This document shows positions 35,804 through 46,933 of a DNA stretch of 48,966 bases, piece after piece; position 1 is the first letter of the stretch; the number at the start of each line of letters is the position of its first letter. The stretch covers positions 1 through 48,966 of the forward strand of contig CACLHR010000009.1 of the NCBI GenBank assembly GCA_902606745.1. Reading direction: 5' to 3'. Source of the DNA: an uncultured Gammaproteobacteria bacterium (GTDB taxonomy: Bacteria; Pseudomonadota; Gammaproteobacteria; PS1; Pseudothioglobaceae). A model generated the notes under the pieces. The model ran no database searches. It worked only from the letters and a program-made list of their open reading frames with translations, and had not been told where the DNA came from. The position numbers and the translations under genes are program-made.

Positions 35804-36352
35804 TTAATTTACAGACAAGCACACGCTTAACGCGTCTACTTTTGCCTTAATTGATGTATCGATTACTTTGTCGCCTTCCTTAATAATCACACCACCTTTT
35901 AGTGTCTCATCAACGACAGTGTCGACAGTTACTGTTGTTTTGTGCTTGCTTGTCAAATCATCAACGATTGCCTTTTTTTCAGCCTCAGTTAACTCGAATG
36001 CACTTACAACTTGAAAACTCTTACTCTGATTTGCGTTAGAGACAGCGGACTCAAATGCAGAAGAAATACTGCCCAATGCGTCTGTACGTCCATTATTAAG
36101 AATAAGATTTATTAGTGCTGACTCTTGTTTGCTCAATTCCCTAGAAGTTGCTTTTTCAAGTAGTACACAAATCAATTCAACCTTTTGATCCTTGCTTTTG
36201 CCAGGGGATGCAACGAAGGCTTGAGTAGCGTCATCAGCCATAATTGCACTAGCAGTGCTCAATAGTTCGCTCCACTCCGATAGTGAGCTATTCTCCTCTG
36301 CAATTTCAAAAATCGCTTGTGCGTAAGGCTTGGCAATTGTTGATAGTTCCAT
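35804..36352 (-). CDS. atpH: ATP synthase F1 delta subunit
   Basis: This 182-residue delta subunit is the peripheral stalk link to F1. It begins STIAKPYAQAIFEIAEE and ends in the conserved GGVIIKEGDKVIDTSIKAKVDAL. It lies between atpF and atpA as expected. Confidence 0.96.
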   Translation of the reverse strand: MELSTIAKPYAQAIFEIAEENSSLSEWSELLSTASAIMADDATQAFVASPGKSKDQKVELICVLLEKATSRELSKQESALINLILNNGRTDALGSISSAFESAVSNANQSKSFQVVSAFELTEAEKKAIVDDLTSKHKTTVTVDTVVDETLKGGVIIKEGDKVIDTSIKAKVDALSVCLSVN

Positions 36353-36361
36353 AGCTCTAAC

Positions 36362-36832
36362 CTATAGTGATTTAGAAAGTTTGGAAAGCATGTCTTTATG
36401 CGTCTTGGCATCAACTTCTTTCTCTAAGACAGAATTAACACCCCGCATAACTAAAGTTGAAACTTGGCCTTTTAGTTCATTACGTGCTTTGACAATTTCT
36501 TGATCAAGCTCAGCCTTCGCATGCACTTTAATCTTGTCCGCCTCTTCAGAGGCCGCACCTTTAGCATTATCAATCATGACGTTTGCTTGTTTGTCTGCAT
36601 TAGCAATAATATCAGCTGCTTGGTTTTTAGTGTTGGCTAGTAGCTCTTCAGAATTTTGCTTGGCTTGTGCATGCTCTTCTTTACCACGCTCAGCTGCTTG
36701 AAGACCATCTTCAATGCTCTTCTTACGTGCAGCCATCGCTTCAACAAGTGGTGGCCAGATAAACTTCATACAAAACCAGACAAACATCGCAAACATGATT
36801 GTTTCTCCGACTAGCGTAAGGTTAATATTCAT
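36362..36832 (-). CDS. atpF: ATP synthase Fo b subunit
   Basis: This 156-residue peripheral stalk subunit has one N-terminal membrane segment ([15 protein letters not shown]) followed by a long charged coiled coil. The length equals that of E. coli AtpF. It anchors F1 to the membrane and binds the delta subunit. Confidence 0.96.
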   Translation of the reverse strand: MNINLTLVGETIMFAMFVWFCMKFIWPPLVEAMAARKKSIEDGLQAAERGKEEHAQAKQNSEELLANTKNQAADIIANADKQANVMIDNAKGAASEEADKIKVHAKAELDQEIVKARNELKGQVSTLVMRGVNSVLEKEVDAKTHKDMLSKLSKSL

Positions 36833-36864
36833 AGCTAAATACCTTTATTTATTAAAAAAACAAA

Positions 36865-37110
<246 letters not shown>

Positions 37111-37142
37111 TTACTCCTACATATAAAAACTACTAAAAAAAA

Positions 37143-38347
<1,205 letters not shown>

Positions 38348-38374
38348 CTACCCTGCCTGATACACAAACGAAAT

Positions 38375-38402
38375 ATTATACAATCTTACACCAAAGAGTC
38401 AA
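38375..38402 (-). promoter_or_regulatory. Sigma70 promoter of the atp operon
   Basis: On the minus strand TTGACT (38397-38402), a 16-base spacer and TATAAT (38375-38380) lie about 30 bases before the atpI start. Hexamers are close to consensus, as suits a highly expressed operon. Confidence 0.7.
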
Positions 38403-38532
38403 GCCTTCCAAGTATAAATTATTGACTACGAATCAACTTTTTCATGACTAATAAAGTCATTCTTAAAAGATATTAAAATCAGTTTTTTTTATAAAGTCAT
38501 TGTGAGTCTGGAATAGTTTTAAATTGGACAAT

Positions 38533-40194
38533 TTAAGCGCTTGATTTAATCATTTCTGCGGCAGCCATTCTTGTTTTATCACTGATCTTAATGCCACCTA
38601 AAATTCGAGCTACTTCATCGGTTCGTTGCTCCTGATTGAGTGGTGTGACTTGTGTAAATGTTGAACCGCTCTTTTGAAGCTTGACAACCTTCAAGTGCTC
38701 TTTTCCTTGAGCAGCAACTTGTGCCAGATGTGTGACACAAATGATTTGATATCGATCCGATAACCTTTTCAGAAGCTGCCCAACAATTTCTGCAACCGAG
38801 CCACTAATACCAACATCAACCTCATCAAAAACGATACTTGGAGTAAGCTCGGTTTTGCTAGTTACTACTGAAAGTGCCAGTGAAATGCGTGATAACTCAC
38901 CTCCAGAAGCCACCTTACTTAAAGGCTTAAAATCTTGTCCGACATTGGTTTTCACATGAATAATAATTTCTTCGTTTCCATTTGTCCGTATTAAATCTTT
39001 ATAAGAATTAAGACAAAAGAGTATCTCACTGCCAGGCATACCTAAATCTTGCATTAAATCAGTCACTTTTTCTGAAAGAGACACACTGGCATGTTGTCTT
39101 TTCTCGCTCAGTATTTTTGATTTTTTGAAGTAGTCTTTTTCGAGCTGCTTCTGTTTTGTCAACAATTCTTCTAACTTATCGGAAGAAGTGTCGAATTCAT
39201 TGAGTTTATTTTGAATGCTGTTTTGCGCATGTAATAATTCTGGAATTTGACAACGATGCTTTCTACCCAAGTCATGCAACATATTAATTCTTGCTTCCAA
39301 ATCGTTGACATTAACTTCCTGGCCACTAACTTTACTTAGATAATTCGTTAAATCATAAATACTTTCTTGAATCTGAACTTGAGCGCTTGACAACAAAGAT
39401 TGAATTGACTCCAGACGATCATCAAACTCTCGCGCTTGGCCGATAACATCTTCTGCCTCTATCAAAATATTATTTACACCCGACTCATCATCCAAAGACT
39501 TAAGTATCTTAGAAATTTTTTCAATCAACAAACTGGCATTACTTGACATTTTGTAGTTATTTTCAATACTATCTAATTCATTCTGGTCAAGCTGACACTG
39601 AATAAGCTCTTCTAGTTGGTGATTTAATAAGTCTTTTTGTGCAGATAAAAGCTCATTACTGTTTCTCAAATCATCAACCTCTTGTACCACTTGTCTGTAA
39701 CCATGAACAATGGTGTTTACCTCTTCACAAAGATGATGAGTATCTGCAAAGTCATCCAAAATAATACGATGCTGGTGATTACGTAGTAGCAGTTGATGTT
39801 CATTTTGACCATGCATATCAATCAAATGACAGCCAACATCTCTCAAAGTTGACAAAGTCACATTACTTCCATTCACATAAGACCTAGACTTACCATCAGA
39901 CCCTATAACTCTCCTCAAAATACATTCATTGCTATCTTCCAAATCAAGGTCTTCAAGGACAGACTGAATGCTTTGATTACCATCAAGACTGAATGTTGCT
40001 ATAATTTCTGCTTTACTTTTCCCATTTCGAACTAATGCAGCATCTGAACGTCCGCCAATAGCTAGGTTGAGTGCTTGAACTAAGATTGATTTACCAGCAC
40101 CCGTTTCTCCAGTGATAACAGTCATACCATGCAGAAACTCTATATTTAGGTCTTCTACAACCACCAAATTTTTGACAGATAGTTGATCTAGCAT
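38533..40194 (-). CDS. recN: DNA repair protein RecN
   Basis: This 553-residue SMC-like repair ATPase has Walker A GETGAGKS (29-36), coiled coils from about residue 160 to 365, a signature in SGGELSRISLALS, and Walker B in TPSIVFDEVDVGISG. It acts in double-strand break repair. It lies 12 bases after nadK, a common gammaproteobacterial pair. Confidence 0.96.
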   Translation of the reverse strand: MLDQLSVKNLVVVEDLNIEFLHGMTVITGETGAGKSILVQALNLAIGGRSDAALVRNGKSKAEIIATFSLDGNQSIQSVLEDLDLEDSNECILRRVIGSDGKSRSYVNGSNVTLSTLRDVGCHLIDMHGQNEHQLLLRNHQHRIILDDFADTHHLCEEVNTIVHGYRQVVQEVDDLRNSNELLSAQKDLLNHQLEELIQCQLDQNELDSIENNYKMSSNASLLIEKISKILKSLDDESGVNNILIEAEDVIGQAREFDDRLESIQSLLSSAQVQIQESIYDLTNYLSKVSGQEVNVNDLEARINMLHDLGRKHRCQIPELLHAQNSIQNKLNEFDTSSDKLEELLTKQKQLEKDYFKKSKILSEKRQHASVSLSEKVTDLMQDLGMPGSEILFCLNSYKDLIRTNGNEEIIIHVKTNVGQDFKPLSKVASGGELSRISLALSVVTSKTELTPSIVFDEVDVGISGSVAEIVGQLLKRLSDRYQIICVTHLAQVAAQGKEHLKVVKLQKSGSTFTQVTPLNQEQRTDEVARILGGIKISDKTRMAAAEMIKSSA

Positions 40195-40206
40195 AGTTTA
40201 AGCGTT

Positions 40207-41025
40207 TTAAACTTTATGACCCCAGTGTAACTTTGAACGAATAATTTCAAAATAGTCATAGCCCTTTGGATGTATTAAGTGAATAAAATTATCATATTGT
40301 CTAACACGAACACTATCTCCCAGCAACATTGAAAAAGAAGCTTGACCATCAAAGCTAACAGTAGTCTTGTCGTCTGAATCTATCAGTGAAATCAAAACTT
40401 CACTCTCTCCATGAAGAATAAAGGGTCTATGACTCATCGTATGAGGGCTTATTGATACCAAGCAAATCGTGTCAACACTAGGATGTATAATGGGTCCGCC
40501 GCTGGACAGTGCATATGCAGTAGATCCAGTAGGTGTCGTCACTATCATTCCATCTGCACGTTGTTTATTAACAAAATCACCATCAACGGATAATTCAAAT
40601 TCAATCATCCTAGGGGTTTCATTGCGATGCACAGCCACCTCATTAAATGCCAAATGTTGGGATAAGATATTGCCTTCTCGCTCAAGTTGACAGCTTAACA
40701 AAGATCTTTGCTCTTTTATATAATCACCATTTAAAATATCACTTACTACATTCATCATAGATTCAACAGAAACATCAGCTAAAAATCCAAGTCTACCGAG
40801 ATTGATACCAAGAATAGGGATATTACTGTCAACATAAGTTCTTGCTGTACTCAGGATACTACCATCACCACCGACAACAATAATCAAGTCTGCACTTTTC
40901 TCAATGGATTTATTATCCTCTACAAGTAACACCCCTTGTTTTTTAAGAAAAGCACCTAACTCCCTTGCAGTTTCTTCACTGGTAATATCTTTTCGTTTAG
41001 TTATAATGCCAATTGTATTAAACAT
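40207..41025 (-). CDS. nadK: NAD kinase
   Basis: This 272-residue enzyme phosphorylates NAD to NADP. It has the family motif VGGDGSIL (GGDG at 52-55), LGINLGRLGFLADV, and TPTGSTAYALSSGGPI. It is divergent from grpE and precedes recN. The length is slightly short but complete. Confidence 0.95.
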   Translation of the reverse strand: MFNTIGIITKRKDITSEETARELGAFLKKQGVLLVEDNKSIEKSADLIIVVGGDGSILSTARTYVDSNIPILGINLGRLGFLADVSVESMMNVVSDILNGDYIKEQRSLLSCQLEREGNILSQHLAFNEVAVHRNETPRMIEFELSVDGDFVNKQRADGMIVTTPTGSTAYALSSGGPIIHPSVDTICLVSISPHTMSHRPFILHGESEVLISLIDSDDKTTVSFDGQASFSMLLGDSVRVRQYDNFIHLIHPKGYDYFEIIRSKLHWGHKV

Positions 41026-41029
41026 AGGT

Positions 41030-41059
41030 CTTGAAATATTCGAAAGAGTGACTACATAA
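41030..41059 (+). promoter_or_regulatory. Possible sigma32 (heat-shock) promoter of grpE
   Basis: CTTGAAA (41030-41036), 15 bases, then CTACATAA (41052-41059). The -35 half fits sigma32 well; the -10 half matches the consensus only partly. It is placed about 30 bases before grpE, a heat-shock gene. Confidence 0.35.
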
Positions 41060-41089
41060 CATGGTAAATATACATTAGTTTATTAAATA

Positions 41090-41635
41090 ATGACAAAAAA
41101 GAAAAAACAAAAACAGCAAAAAGAAGAGCGTATTGAGGCTAAAGAAGGAGCTTCAATTGCCAATGAAAAATCTCTTGATTTAGAAGCTCAGCTTGCTGAA
41201 GCCCAACAATCAGCTAAAGACAATTGGGACAAGTTATTACGCTCTCAAGCTGAAATGGAAAATCTAAAAAGACGTACTGCAAAAGACCTAGAAAAGGCTC
41301 ATAAATATGCTTTGGATGGCTTTGTAAAAGCACTTTTAGAAGTGAAAGATTCACTATCAATGGGTCTCAAATCTGCAATGGATAAAAATGCAACCCTTGA
41401 ACATACTATTGAAGGTTTAGAATTGACCAATAAAGTTTTCGACTCAACTCTTGAAAAGTTTGGAGTTGCAACCGTTGATCCCATTGGTGAGATATTTAAT
41501 CCAGAACTACACGAAGCAGTTACTATGGTGCCGATGCCTGAAAAAAAATCAAACACAGTTCTTGAAGTTGTACAAGTAGGATTTACTCTTAATGATCGAC
41601 TAGTTCGACCAGCAATGGTGATTGTTGTTCAATAA
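41090..41635 (+). CDS. grpE: Nucleotide exchange factor GrpE
   Basis: This 181-residue DnaK co-chaperone releases ADP from DnaK. It has a Lys/Glu-rich N-terminus with a long helix (residues about 25-75, [21 protein letters not shown]) and a C-terminal beta domain with the conserved FNPELHEAV and [16 protein letters not shown]. dnaK and dnaJ are not in the window. Confidence 0.96.
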   Translation: MTKKKKQKQQKEERIEAKEGASIANEKSLDLEAQLAEAQQSAKDNWDKLLRSQAEMENLKRRTAKDLEKAHKYALDGFVKALLEVKDSLSMGLKSAMDKNATLEHTIEGLELTNKVFDSTLEKFGVATVDPIGEIFNPELHEAVTMVPMPEKKSNTVLEVVQVGFTLNDRLVRPAMVIVVQ

Positions 41636-41742
41636 AACAACCCTCTACAACCCCTACTCCAACAACACTTTTTAGAGTGTGTATGGAGTCATGATTTTGA
41701 AAATCTATACTTGTTAAATAAATTCAGTAGTAGAATTAACAT

Positions 41743-42138
41743 ATGAAACTGATTAAAAACATTGTTAGTCTGATAGCAATAGTAATATTAACTAGTTGTT
41801 CAAGTACAGCACCTCTTATAGTTGAGGTTGGTAGTGAATCTTATGACTGGAAGAAGTGGGATTGTTATGATTGGCGTGTTAATGGTGAGTACATATTAAG
41901 TGTTGGATATATTCCAGAAATTGGAGATTCTAAAGGTATATTATTTGTAAAAGGTGCTGACTCACATATTGATACATTTCACTCTCTTAGAGGTGTTCAA
42001 CACTTTTGGGAATGGGATTCTTACACTATAGTGATCGAATCTAATGGAACTGGAGGGTTTTACAATAATGGAATTCCTGAGGAAAGGTACGAATGTACAT
42101 CTGCCCCTTTAGAGAAGTTGATGTCTGATATCTGGTGA
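41743..42138 (+). CDS. Putative lipoprotein of unknown function
   Basis: This 131-residue protein has a lipoprotein signal: a Lys-containing start, a hydrophobic run and lipobox LTSC with Cys19. Ser20 at the +2 position points to outer-membrane sorting. The mature part is rich in Trp, Tyr and acidic residues (YDWKKWDCYDWRV) with two further Cys. I do not recognise a family. It stands alone, next to a long AT-rich gap, and could be lineage-specific. Confidence 0.6.
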   Translation: MKLIKNIVSLIAIVILTSCSSTAPLIVEVGSESYDWKKWDCYDWRVNGEYILSVGYIPEIGDSKGILFVKGADSHIDTFHSLRGVQHFWEWDSYTIVIESNGTGGFYNNGIPEERYECTSAPLEKLMSDIW

Positions 42139-42576
42139 TTTTTTAAAAGTAATACAACTAACAAAAAAGTGAAACAAAAGTGAAACTCAAGAATGTTGAT
42201 ACAATAGGCAATATTTTAGTTTTTTTATAAAATTAAGTAAAAAGCATCTTTTTTCACTAAAAAAGTACCAATAAGTGTCTTTTTTTAACAAATATTCACC
42301 TTTTCTATACTTATTTTACTTATTTTTCGCATTTATCTGGCATTATTTAACTAATTTGCCCAATTGTTATCAAAAAATAGGCTTTTCTCGTTAAAAATGA
42401 AGTTTTTAGTGTTAAATAATAGCATTTATCTTGAATAGATTTGCTTGAGTTTATGTTGGCTTGACACGTAACAAGCAATGCTTTATATTTTCTTCATACT
42501 CAAGTCGGCAGGCAGTGAGCAAAAAAAGGTGTGTGCCTAGTAAAGGATTTTTAGCAACTTAAATACGGGACAGTTT
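42139..42576. other. AT-rich intergenic stretch without a gene
   Basis: This 438-base region is very AT-rich with several A and T runs and a repeated GTGAAAC (42170-42186 area). I see no ORF, tRNA or clear terminator. Its right end holds the promoter at 42461-42489 that serves the flavin monooxygenase cluster. Confidence 0.6.
42461..42489 (+). promoter_or_regulatory. Sigma70 promoter of the flavin monooxygenase cluster
   Basis: TTGACA (42461-42466), a 17-base spacer and TATATT (42484-42489). The -35 box is perfect and the spacing ideal. It leaves a leader of about 80 bases before the GTG start at 42577. Confidence 0.75.
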
Positions 42577-43422
42577 GTGCGTGACTTGGGAAAACACAAT
42601 CTAAAGGTTGTATCTACTTTTTATACTAAAGATGGCACTGCCTTTAAAACTTACGGTGATAAAGCTTCTTCTTTGATTTTTATTCATGGCGTTGGTATGA
42701 GGGGAGATGTGTGGACTCCACAGGTTGAATACTTTTCTAACGACTATCAAGTTATAACGTATGACTTTCTTGGTCATGGTGAAAGCCCTTTACCTCCAGA
42801 AGAACCCATACTTGATGATTACGTAGAACAGCTTAATAACCTTCTCAAGCATCTTGACCTTTCTTTAATTTCTTTGGTGGGACATTCTATGGGAGCACTT
42901 ATCAGTGTTGCTTTTGCACTCAGGTACCCTGACAAAGTTAAGGCTCTTGTACCAATAAATATTGCATTCAATCGAAGTGAGGAGGCTCAAAAAGGAGTCT
43001 TAAATAGAGCCAATCAAATATTACAAACTAACAAAATACTTAATATTGAACAAACATTAGAACGCTGGTTTAAAAACAAAACAAGCGCAGATGACTTAAA
43101 AAAGATAGACAAAGTTCGTAAATGGTTAGCGGATGCATCACCACAAGGTTATGGCAGGGCTTACAGACTGTTTGCCTTATCTGACAAAGTTTTTCTAAAT
43201 AAGCTATCCCGTTTAAGACCTCCTGTACTATACTTAACGGGAGACGAGGATCCAAATTCTACTTCCGCCATGTCTCAACAAATGGCAAAAGAAACGCCCA
43301 ATGGTTCCAGCAACTCTCTTATTGGTGAGGCACATATGATGTCCTATATTACATCTGACAAAGTTAACCCAATCATTAAACAATTTTTTATGGACTCCGA
43401 GAAAGAAAATCCTGATGAATAA
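42577..43422 (+). CDS. Alpha/beta hydrolase of the flavin monooxygenase cluster
   Basis: This 281-residue alpha/beta hydrolase has the oxyanion motif HGVG (37-40), nucleophile Ser104 in VGHSMGA, an acid at about Asp223-225 in TGDEDPN, and His253 in GEAHMM. It starts at a GTG, as no in-frame ATG occurs before the conserved core. It overlaps the flavin reductase start by eight bases. It is first in a cluster with a luciferase-like monooxygenase, so it may hydrolyse an ester or lactone that the oxygenase forms (inference). Confidence 0.88.
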   Translation: MRDLGKHNLKVVSTFYTKDGTAFKTYGDKASSLIFIHGVGMRGDVWTPQVEYFSNDYQVITYDFLGHGESPLPPEEPILDDYVEQLNNLLKHLDLSLISLVGHSMGALISVAFALRYPDKVKALVPINIAFNRSEEAQKGVLNRANQILQTNKILNIEQTLERWFKNKTSADDLKKIDKVRKWLADASPQGYGRAYRLFALSDKVFLNKLSRLRPPVLYLTGDEDPNSTSAMSQQMAKETPNGSSNSLIGEAHMMSYITSDKVNPIIKQFFMDSEKENPDE

Positions 43423-44362
43423 AGAAGAAATGCGTAACTTCCGACAAGCACTTGGTTCATTTCCAACTGGAGTGACTATTGTCACAACTCTAGATAAAGA
43501 CTCCAAACCGATAGGTTTTACTGCCAATTCTTTTACTTCTGTTTCACTTGAACCACATTTAATCTTAGTATGTATTGACAAAGCTTCTTTCAATATAGAG
43601 GCCTTTTCTAAGGGTAGTTATTTCGCGGTCAGCATCCTCTCAGAAAGCCAACATCAAATTTCTAATACTTTTGCACTCCCTGCAACAGATCGATTTGACC
43701 AGATTAACTGGGAGCCTAAAATCACTGGCAGTCCAATAATAAATGAATCCGTTGCTTGGTTTGACTGCATAAAGGATAGTTTTATAGACGCCGGTGACCA
43801 CTTCATTCTTATTGGACAAGTCCAGGCTTTCGATAGCTCAACACAGACGCCATTGGTTTATTTACGTGGAAATTATGTGAACCTGGGCCTTGAAAAGAAA
43901 ATGCTACTAGCGATGGAAAATGAAGAAACTAAAATACTTGTTGGTGCACTAATTGAATGGCGCAAAAAAATATTCTTGCTCAAAGATGAATCAGACAACG
44001 TTCTATATTTTCCATCGGCAACTAGGCTTGGTTCTGTTGATGACGATAATAGCCTTTTGGGAAAACTACAAAAACTAAAGATTTCAGTCACTGAACATTA
44101 TCTTTTCTCAGTTTTTGAAAACAGTGATGATAAAACCAGCCTCATATATTACCGCGCCCAAGTTGAAGATGGATCTTATGTCACAGCTGGTCAATTTTAT
44201 GAGTTTGATAAGGTTCCATTTGAACGTCTCGCTGACGAACCGAGTAGAATAATGCTTAAACGTTATATTGTGGAGAGAGAATTAAACGCTTTTGGTATAT
44301 TTGTTGGTAAAGAAACTGAAGGAAAAGTTGAGGCAATTACAAAAACAAACAATAATTTATAG
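43415..44362 (+). CDS. Flavin reductase with extra C-terminal domain
   Basis: This 315-residue protein has residues 1 to about 155 as an HpaC/RutF-type flavin reductase split barrel (FRQALGSFPTGVTIVTT, GFTANSFTSVSLEP). It would supply reduced FMN to the monooxygenase encoded next. Residues about 165-315 form a second domain that looks Nudix-like in strand pattern (TKILVGALIEWRKKIFLLKDE), but no Nudix box with its Glu cluster is seen, so it may bind a ligand rather than hydrolyse. The typical family length is about 160-190, so the extra domain is notable. Confidence 0.82.
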   Translation: MNKEEMRNFRQALGSFPTGVTIVTTLDKDSKPIGFTANSFTSVSLEPHLILVCIDKASFNIEAFSKGSYFAVSILSESQHQISNTFALPATDRFDQINWEPKITGSPIINESVAWFDCIKDSFIDAGDHFILIGQVQAFDSSTQTPLVYLRGNYVNLGLEKKMLLAMENEETKILVGALIEWRKKIFLLKDESDNVLYFPSATRLGSVDDDNSLLGKLQKLKISVTEHYLFSVFENSDDKTSLIYYRAQVEDGSYVTAGQFYEFDKVPFERLADEPSRIMLKRYIVERELNAFGIFVGKETEGKVEAITKTNNNL

Positions 44363-44370
44363 GATCTGAA

Positions 44371-45408
44371 ATGGACTTTTCTTTTTTTGCACATATGGAA
44401 CGTATTGACAAGAGTCAATCTCAAACACACCTCTATGAAGAATTTATCGAACTCTGCTTGTTGGCAGAAAAGGGTGGTTTTAGTACCATATGGAATGGTG
44501 AACATCACGGTATGAACTTCACTATTGCCCCTAACCCTTTTACTAATTTGGTTGACTTATCTCACCATACAAACAGTATAAAACTTGGGACAGCGACCAT
44601 TGTTGCGCCATTCTGGCATCCAATCAAGTTAGCTGAAGAAACTGCAATGGCCGATATTATTACTAAAGGTCGTCTACAGCTTGGTCTCGCTAGGGGTGCA
44701 TACTCCTTTGAATATGATAGGTTGGCTGATGGGATAGACCCTTTTAATGCTGGTGGTGCACTTCGAGAAATAGTGCCTGCAATTAAAGCAATTTGGAAGG
44801 GCGACTATGCACATGATGGTGAGCACTGGTCTTTTCCAAAAACGACTAGCTCTCCTAAGCCATATCAAGACCCTCACCCACCAATCTGGATTGCGGCAAG
44901 AGGTCAAAATTCCCATGATTTTGCGCTAGAAAATGATTGTAATGTTCAAGTAACACCGCTATGGTTAGGTGACGAAGAAGTTGAATCTTTGATGGAACGA
45001 TTTAACAAAGCCTGTGAATCGTACCCTACAAAACCAAGGCCTAAAATAATGGTACTTCGCCACACTTTTGTGGCTGAAACAGAAACAGAATTAGTTCAAG
45101 GTGCAAAAGATATTTCCAGGTTCTATTGTTACTTCGGAGCCTGGTTCAAGAACGAAAGACCCATTGAACAAGGACTTATTAAAAAACTTAGTGAAGAAGA
45201 AATGTCAAAAATTGAGATGTATTCACCTGAAAATATGCGTAAAAATAGTATTATTGGTACACCTGAGGAAGTTATTAAGCGAATTAAATTCTGCGAAAAA
45301 CTTGGCTATGATGAATACAGCTATTGGGTTGATAGCAGCATGAGCTTTGATAAGAAAAAGAAATCTTTAGAACTTTTTATTAATAAAGTAATGCCAGAAT
45401 TTACTTAA
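44371..45408 (+). CDS. Luciferase-like (LLM) flavin-dependent monooxygenase
   Basis: This 345-residue LLM-class TIM barrel has WNGEHHGMNFTIAPNPF near residues 42-58, LGTATIVAPFWHPIKLAEE, and KGRLQLGLARGAYSFEYDR. A C-terminal GTPEEVIKRI follows, all family features. It uses FMNH2 from a partner reductase, encoded eight bases upstream. Relatives oxidise aldehydes, sulfonates, cyclic ketones or amines; which applies here cannot be read from sequence. The gene cluster suggests an aldehyde is formed and passed to the next enzyme. Confidence 0.87.
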   Translation: MDFSFFAHMERIDKSQSQTHLYEEFIELCLLAEKGGFSTIWNGEHHGMNFTIAPNPFTNLVDLSHHTNSIKLGTATIVAPFWHPIKLAEETAMADIITKGRLQLGLARGAYSFEYDRLADGIDPFNAGGALREIVPAIKAIWKGDYAHDGEHWSFPKTTSSPKPYQDPHPPIWIAARGQNSHDFALENDCNVQVTPLWLGDEEVESLMERFNKACESYPTKPRPKIMVLRHTFVAETETELVQGAKDISRFYCYFGAWFKNERPIEQGLIKKLSEEEMSKIEMYSPENMRKNSIIGTPEEVIKRIKFCEKLGYDEYSYWVDSSMSFDKKKKSLELFINKVMPEFT

Positions 45409-45423
45409 AAAAAAGGAAGCCGA

Positions 45424-46893
45424 ATGGAACAATTTCAACACTATATTAACGGTAAATTTAGTAGTGGAGTAGATTACTTCGAAACACTTAACCCAGCCAA
45501 TGGAAAACCTTGGGCGACCTTTCCTGCAGCCAACGAAGAAGAGTCAAATATGGCAATTGAATCTGCCCATGATGCTCTATATAAAGGCCCATGGTCTGAA
45601 TATACAGCAACTGAACGAGGAAAGTTATTACACAAATTGGGTGACTTAATTTCAAAACATGCAAATGAGCTTGGTGACCTTGAAACAAGAGACAGTGGCA
45701 AGTTAGCGATTGAAACTCGAGCTCAATCAAAATATGTAGCTGATTACTACTACTATTATGCTGGGCTTGCAGACAAAATTCAGGGCGAAGTTCTGCCTAT
45801 TGATAAACCAAACATGAGAGTCTTTACAACCCGTGAACCGATAGGCGTTGTAGTTGCTATTGTGCCATGGAATGCTCAGCTATTCCTCTCGGCAACTAAA
45901 ATTGCCCCCGCTTTGGCGGCCGGTAATACGATCGTCGTAAAAGCATCTGAACAGGCACCTGCTGCTCTATTTAAATTGGCTGAATTGGTTCATGAGACAG
46001 GCTTTCCGCCTGGTGTTATTAATATCCTAACTGGATTTGGAGAACCATGCGGACGCGTTATTACCTCTCACGCTAAGGTAGCAAGAGTGGCGTTTACAGG
46101 AGGCAGTGAAGTTGCAAAACACATTGTTAGAAATACTGCAGAGAATTTTGCCCATGTAAGCCTAGAGCTTGGCGGTAAGTCTCCAATGCTGATCTTTGAT
46201 GATTGCGATATTGAAGGTGCGGTGAATGGCATTATTGCAGGTAATTTTGGCGCTTCTGGACAAAGCTGTGTGGCTGGATCACGTGTGTTTATTCAAAAAT
46301 CTATCCATAGCAAAATACTTGAAAAGATTAAGGAACGCGCTAAAGCCATAATTGTCGGTGACCCATTGGATAAGAAAACTCAAGTTGGCCCCCTTGCAAC
46401 AATCCACCAAGTTGAACGCGCTCATGCCGTCATTGACAGATCCATTAAGCAAGGCGCAAAGATTATTTTTGGTGGTAAACGTCCTGATTACTTATCAGAG
46501 GGTTGGTACTTTGAGCCAACCTTGATTGACTGTCCCAGCCAAGCTATTGAGAGTGTATCAACGGAACTTTTTGCCCCCGTTATTAGTGCGATTACTTTTG
46601 ACACCGAAGAGGAGGCAATAAAAATGGCCAATGACTCTGATTTTGGACTAGCCGCGGGCGTGTTTACTGAAAACCTTGCTAGAGCACATCGCGTTAGCCA
46701 AAAGATACACTCTGGGGTTGTTTGGGTAAATACTTATAGAGCTATTTCCCCTATATCACCTTTTGGTGGATTCAAACAAAGTGGCGGAAGTCGCGAAGCC
46801 GGCATAGATTCCATTCATGAATACACAAGAACTAAAACAACATGGATTAACACCTCCTCAGAACCTATGGGCAACCCCTTTGTTATTAGATAA
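45424..46893 (+). CDS. NAD(P)-dependent aldehyde dehydrogenase
   Basis: This 489-residue aldehyde dehydrogenase oxidises an aldehyde to a carboxylate. It has Asn150 in PWNAQLF, general-base Glu248 in LELGGKSP, catalytic Cys282 in GQSCVAGSR, and a C-terminal SPFGGFKQSGGSREAG. GGAAG lies before the start. It is 15 bases from the monooxygenase gene and likely handles that enzyme's product (inference). Betaine aldehyde-type family members look similar. Confidence 0.92.
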   Translation: MEQFQHYINGKFSSGVDYFETLNPANGKPWATFPAANEEESNMAIESAHDALYKGPWSEYTATERGKLLHKLGDLISKHANELGDLETRDSGKLAIETRAQSKYVADYYYYYAGLADKIQGEVLPIDKPNMRVFTTREPIGVVVAIVPWNAQLFLSATKIAPALAAGNTIVVKASEQAPAALFKLAELVHETGFPPGVINILTGFGEPCGRVITSHAKVARVAFTGGSEVAKHIVRNTAENFAHVSLELGGKSPMLIFDDCDIEGAVNGIIAGNFGASGQSCVAGSRVFIQKSIHSKILEKIKERAKAIIVGDPLDKKTQVGPLATIHQVERAHAVIDRSIKQGAKIIFGGKRPDYLSEGWYFEPTLIDCPSQAIESVSTELFAPVISAITFDTEEEAIKMANDSDFGLAAGVFTENLARAHRVSQKIHSGVVWVNTYRAISPISPFGGFKQSGGSREAGIDSIHEYTRTKTTWINTSSEPMGNPFVIR

Positions 46894-46933
46894 TTAGATA
46901 TTTTATGTAAACCCTAAATTATGGAGAAAGAAG

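Noticed and set aside
38451-38501. Direct repeat ATAAAGTCATT and an ATGACT/AGTCAT hairpin after recN
   Set aside because: Short, AT-rich and without a T tract; chance is likely and neither terminator nor regulatory role is supported.
41625-41660. GTTGTT/AACAAC hairpin at the grpE end as terminator
   Set aside because: The 6-bp AT-rich stem lacks a following T run.
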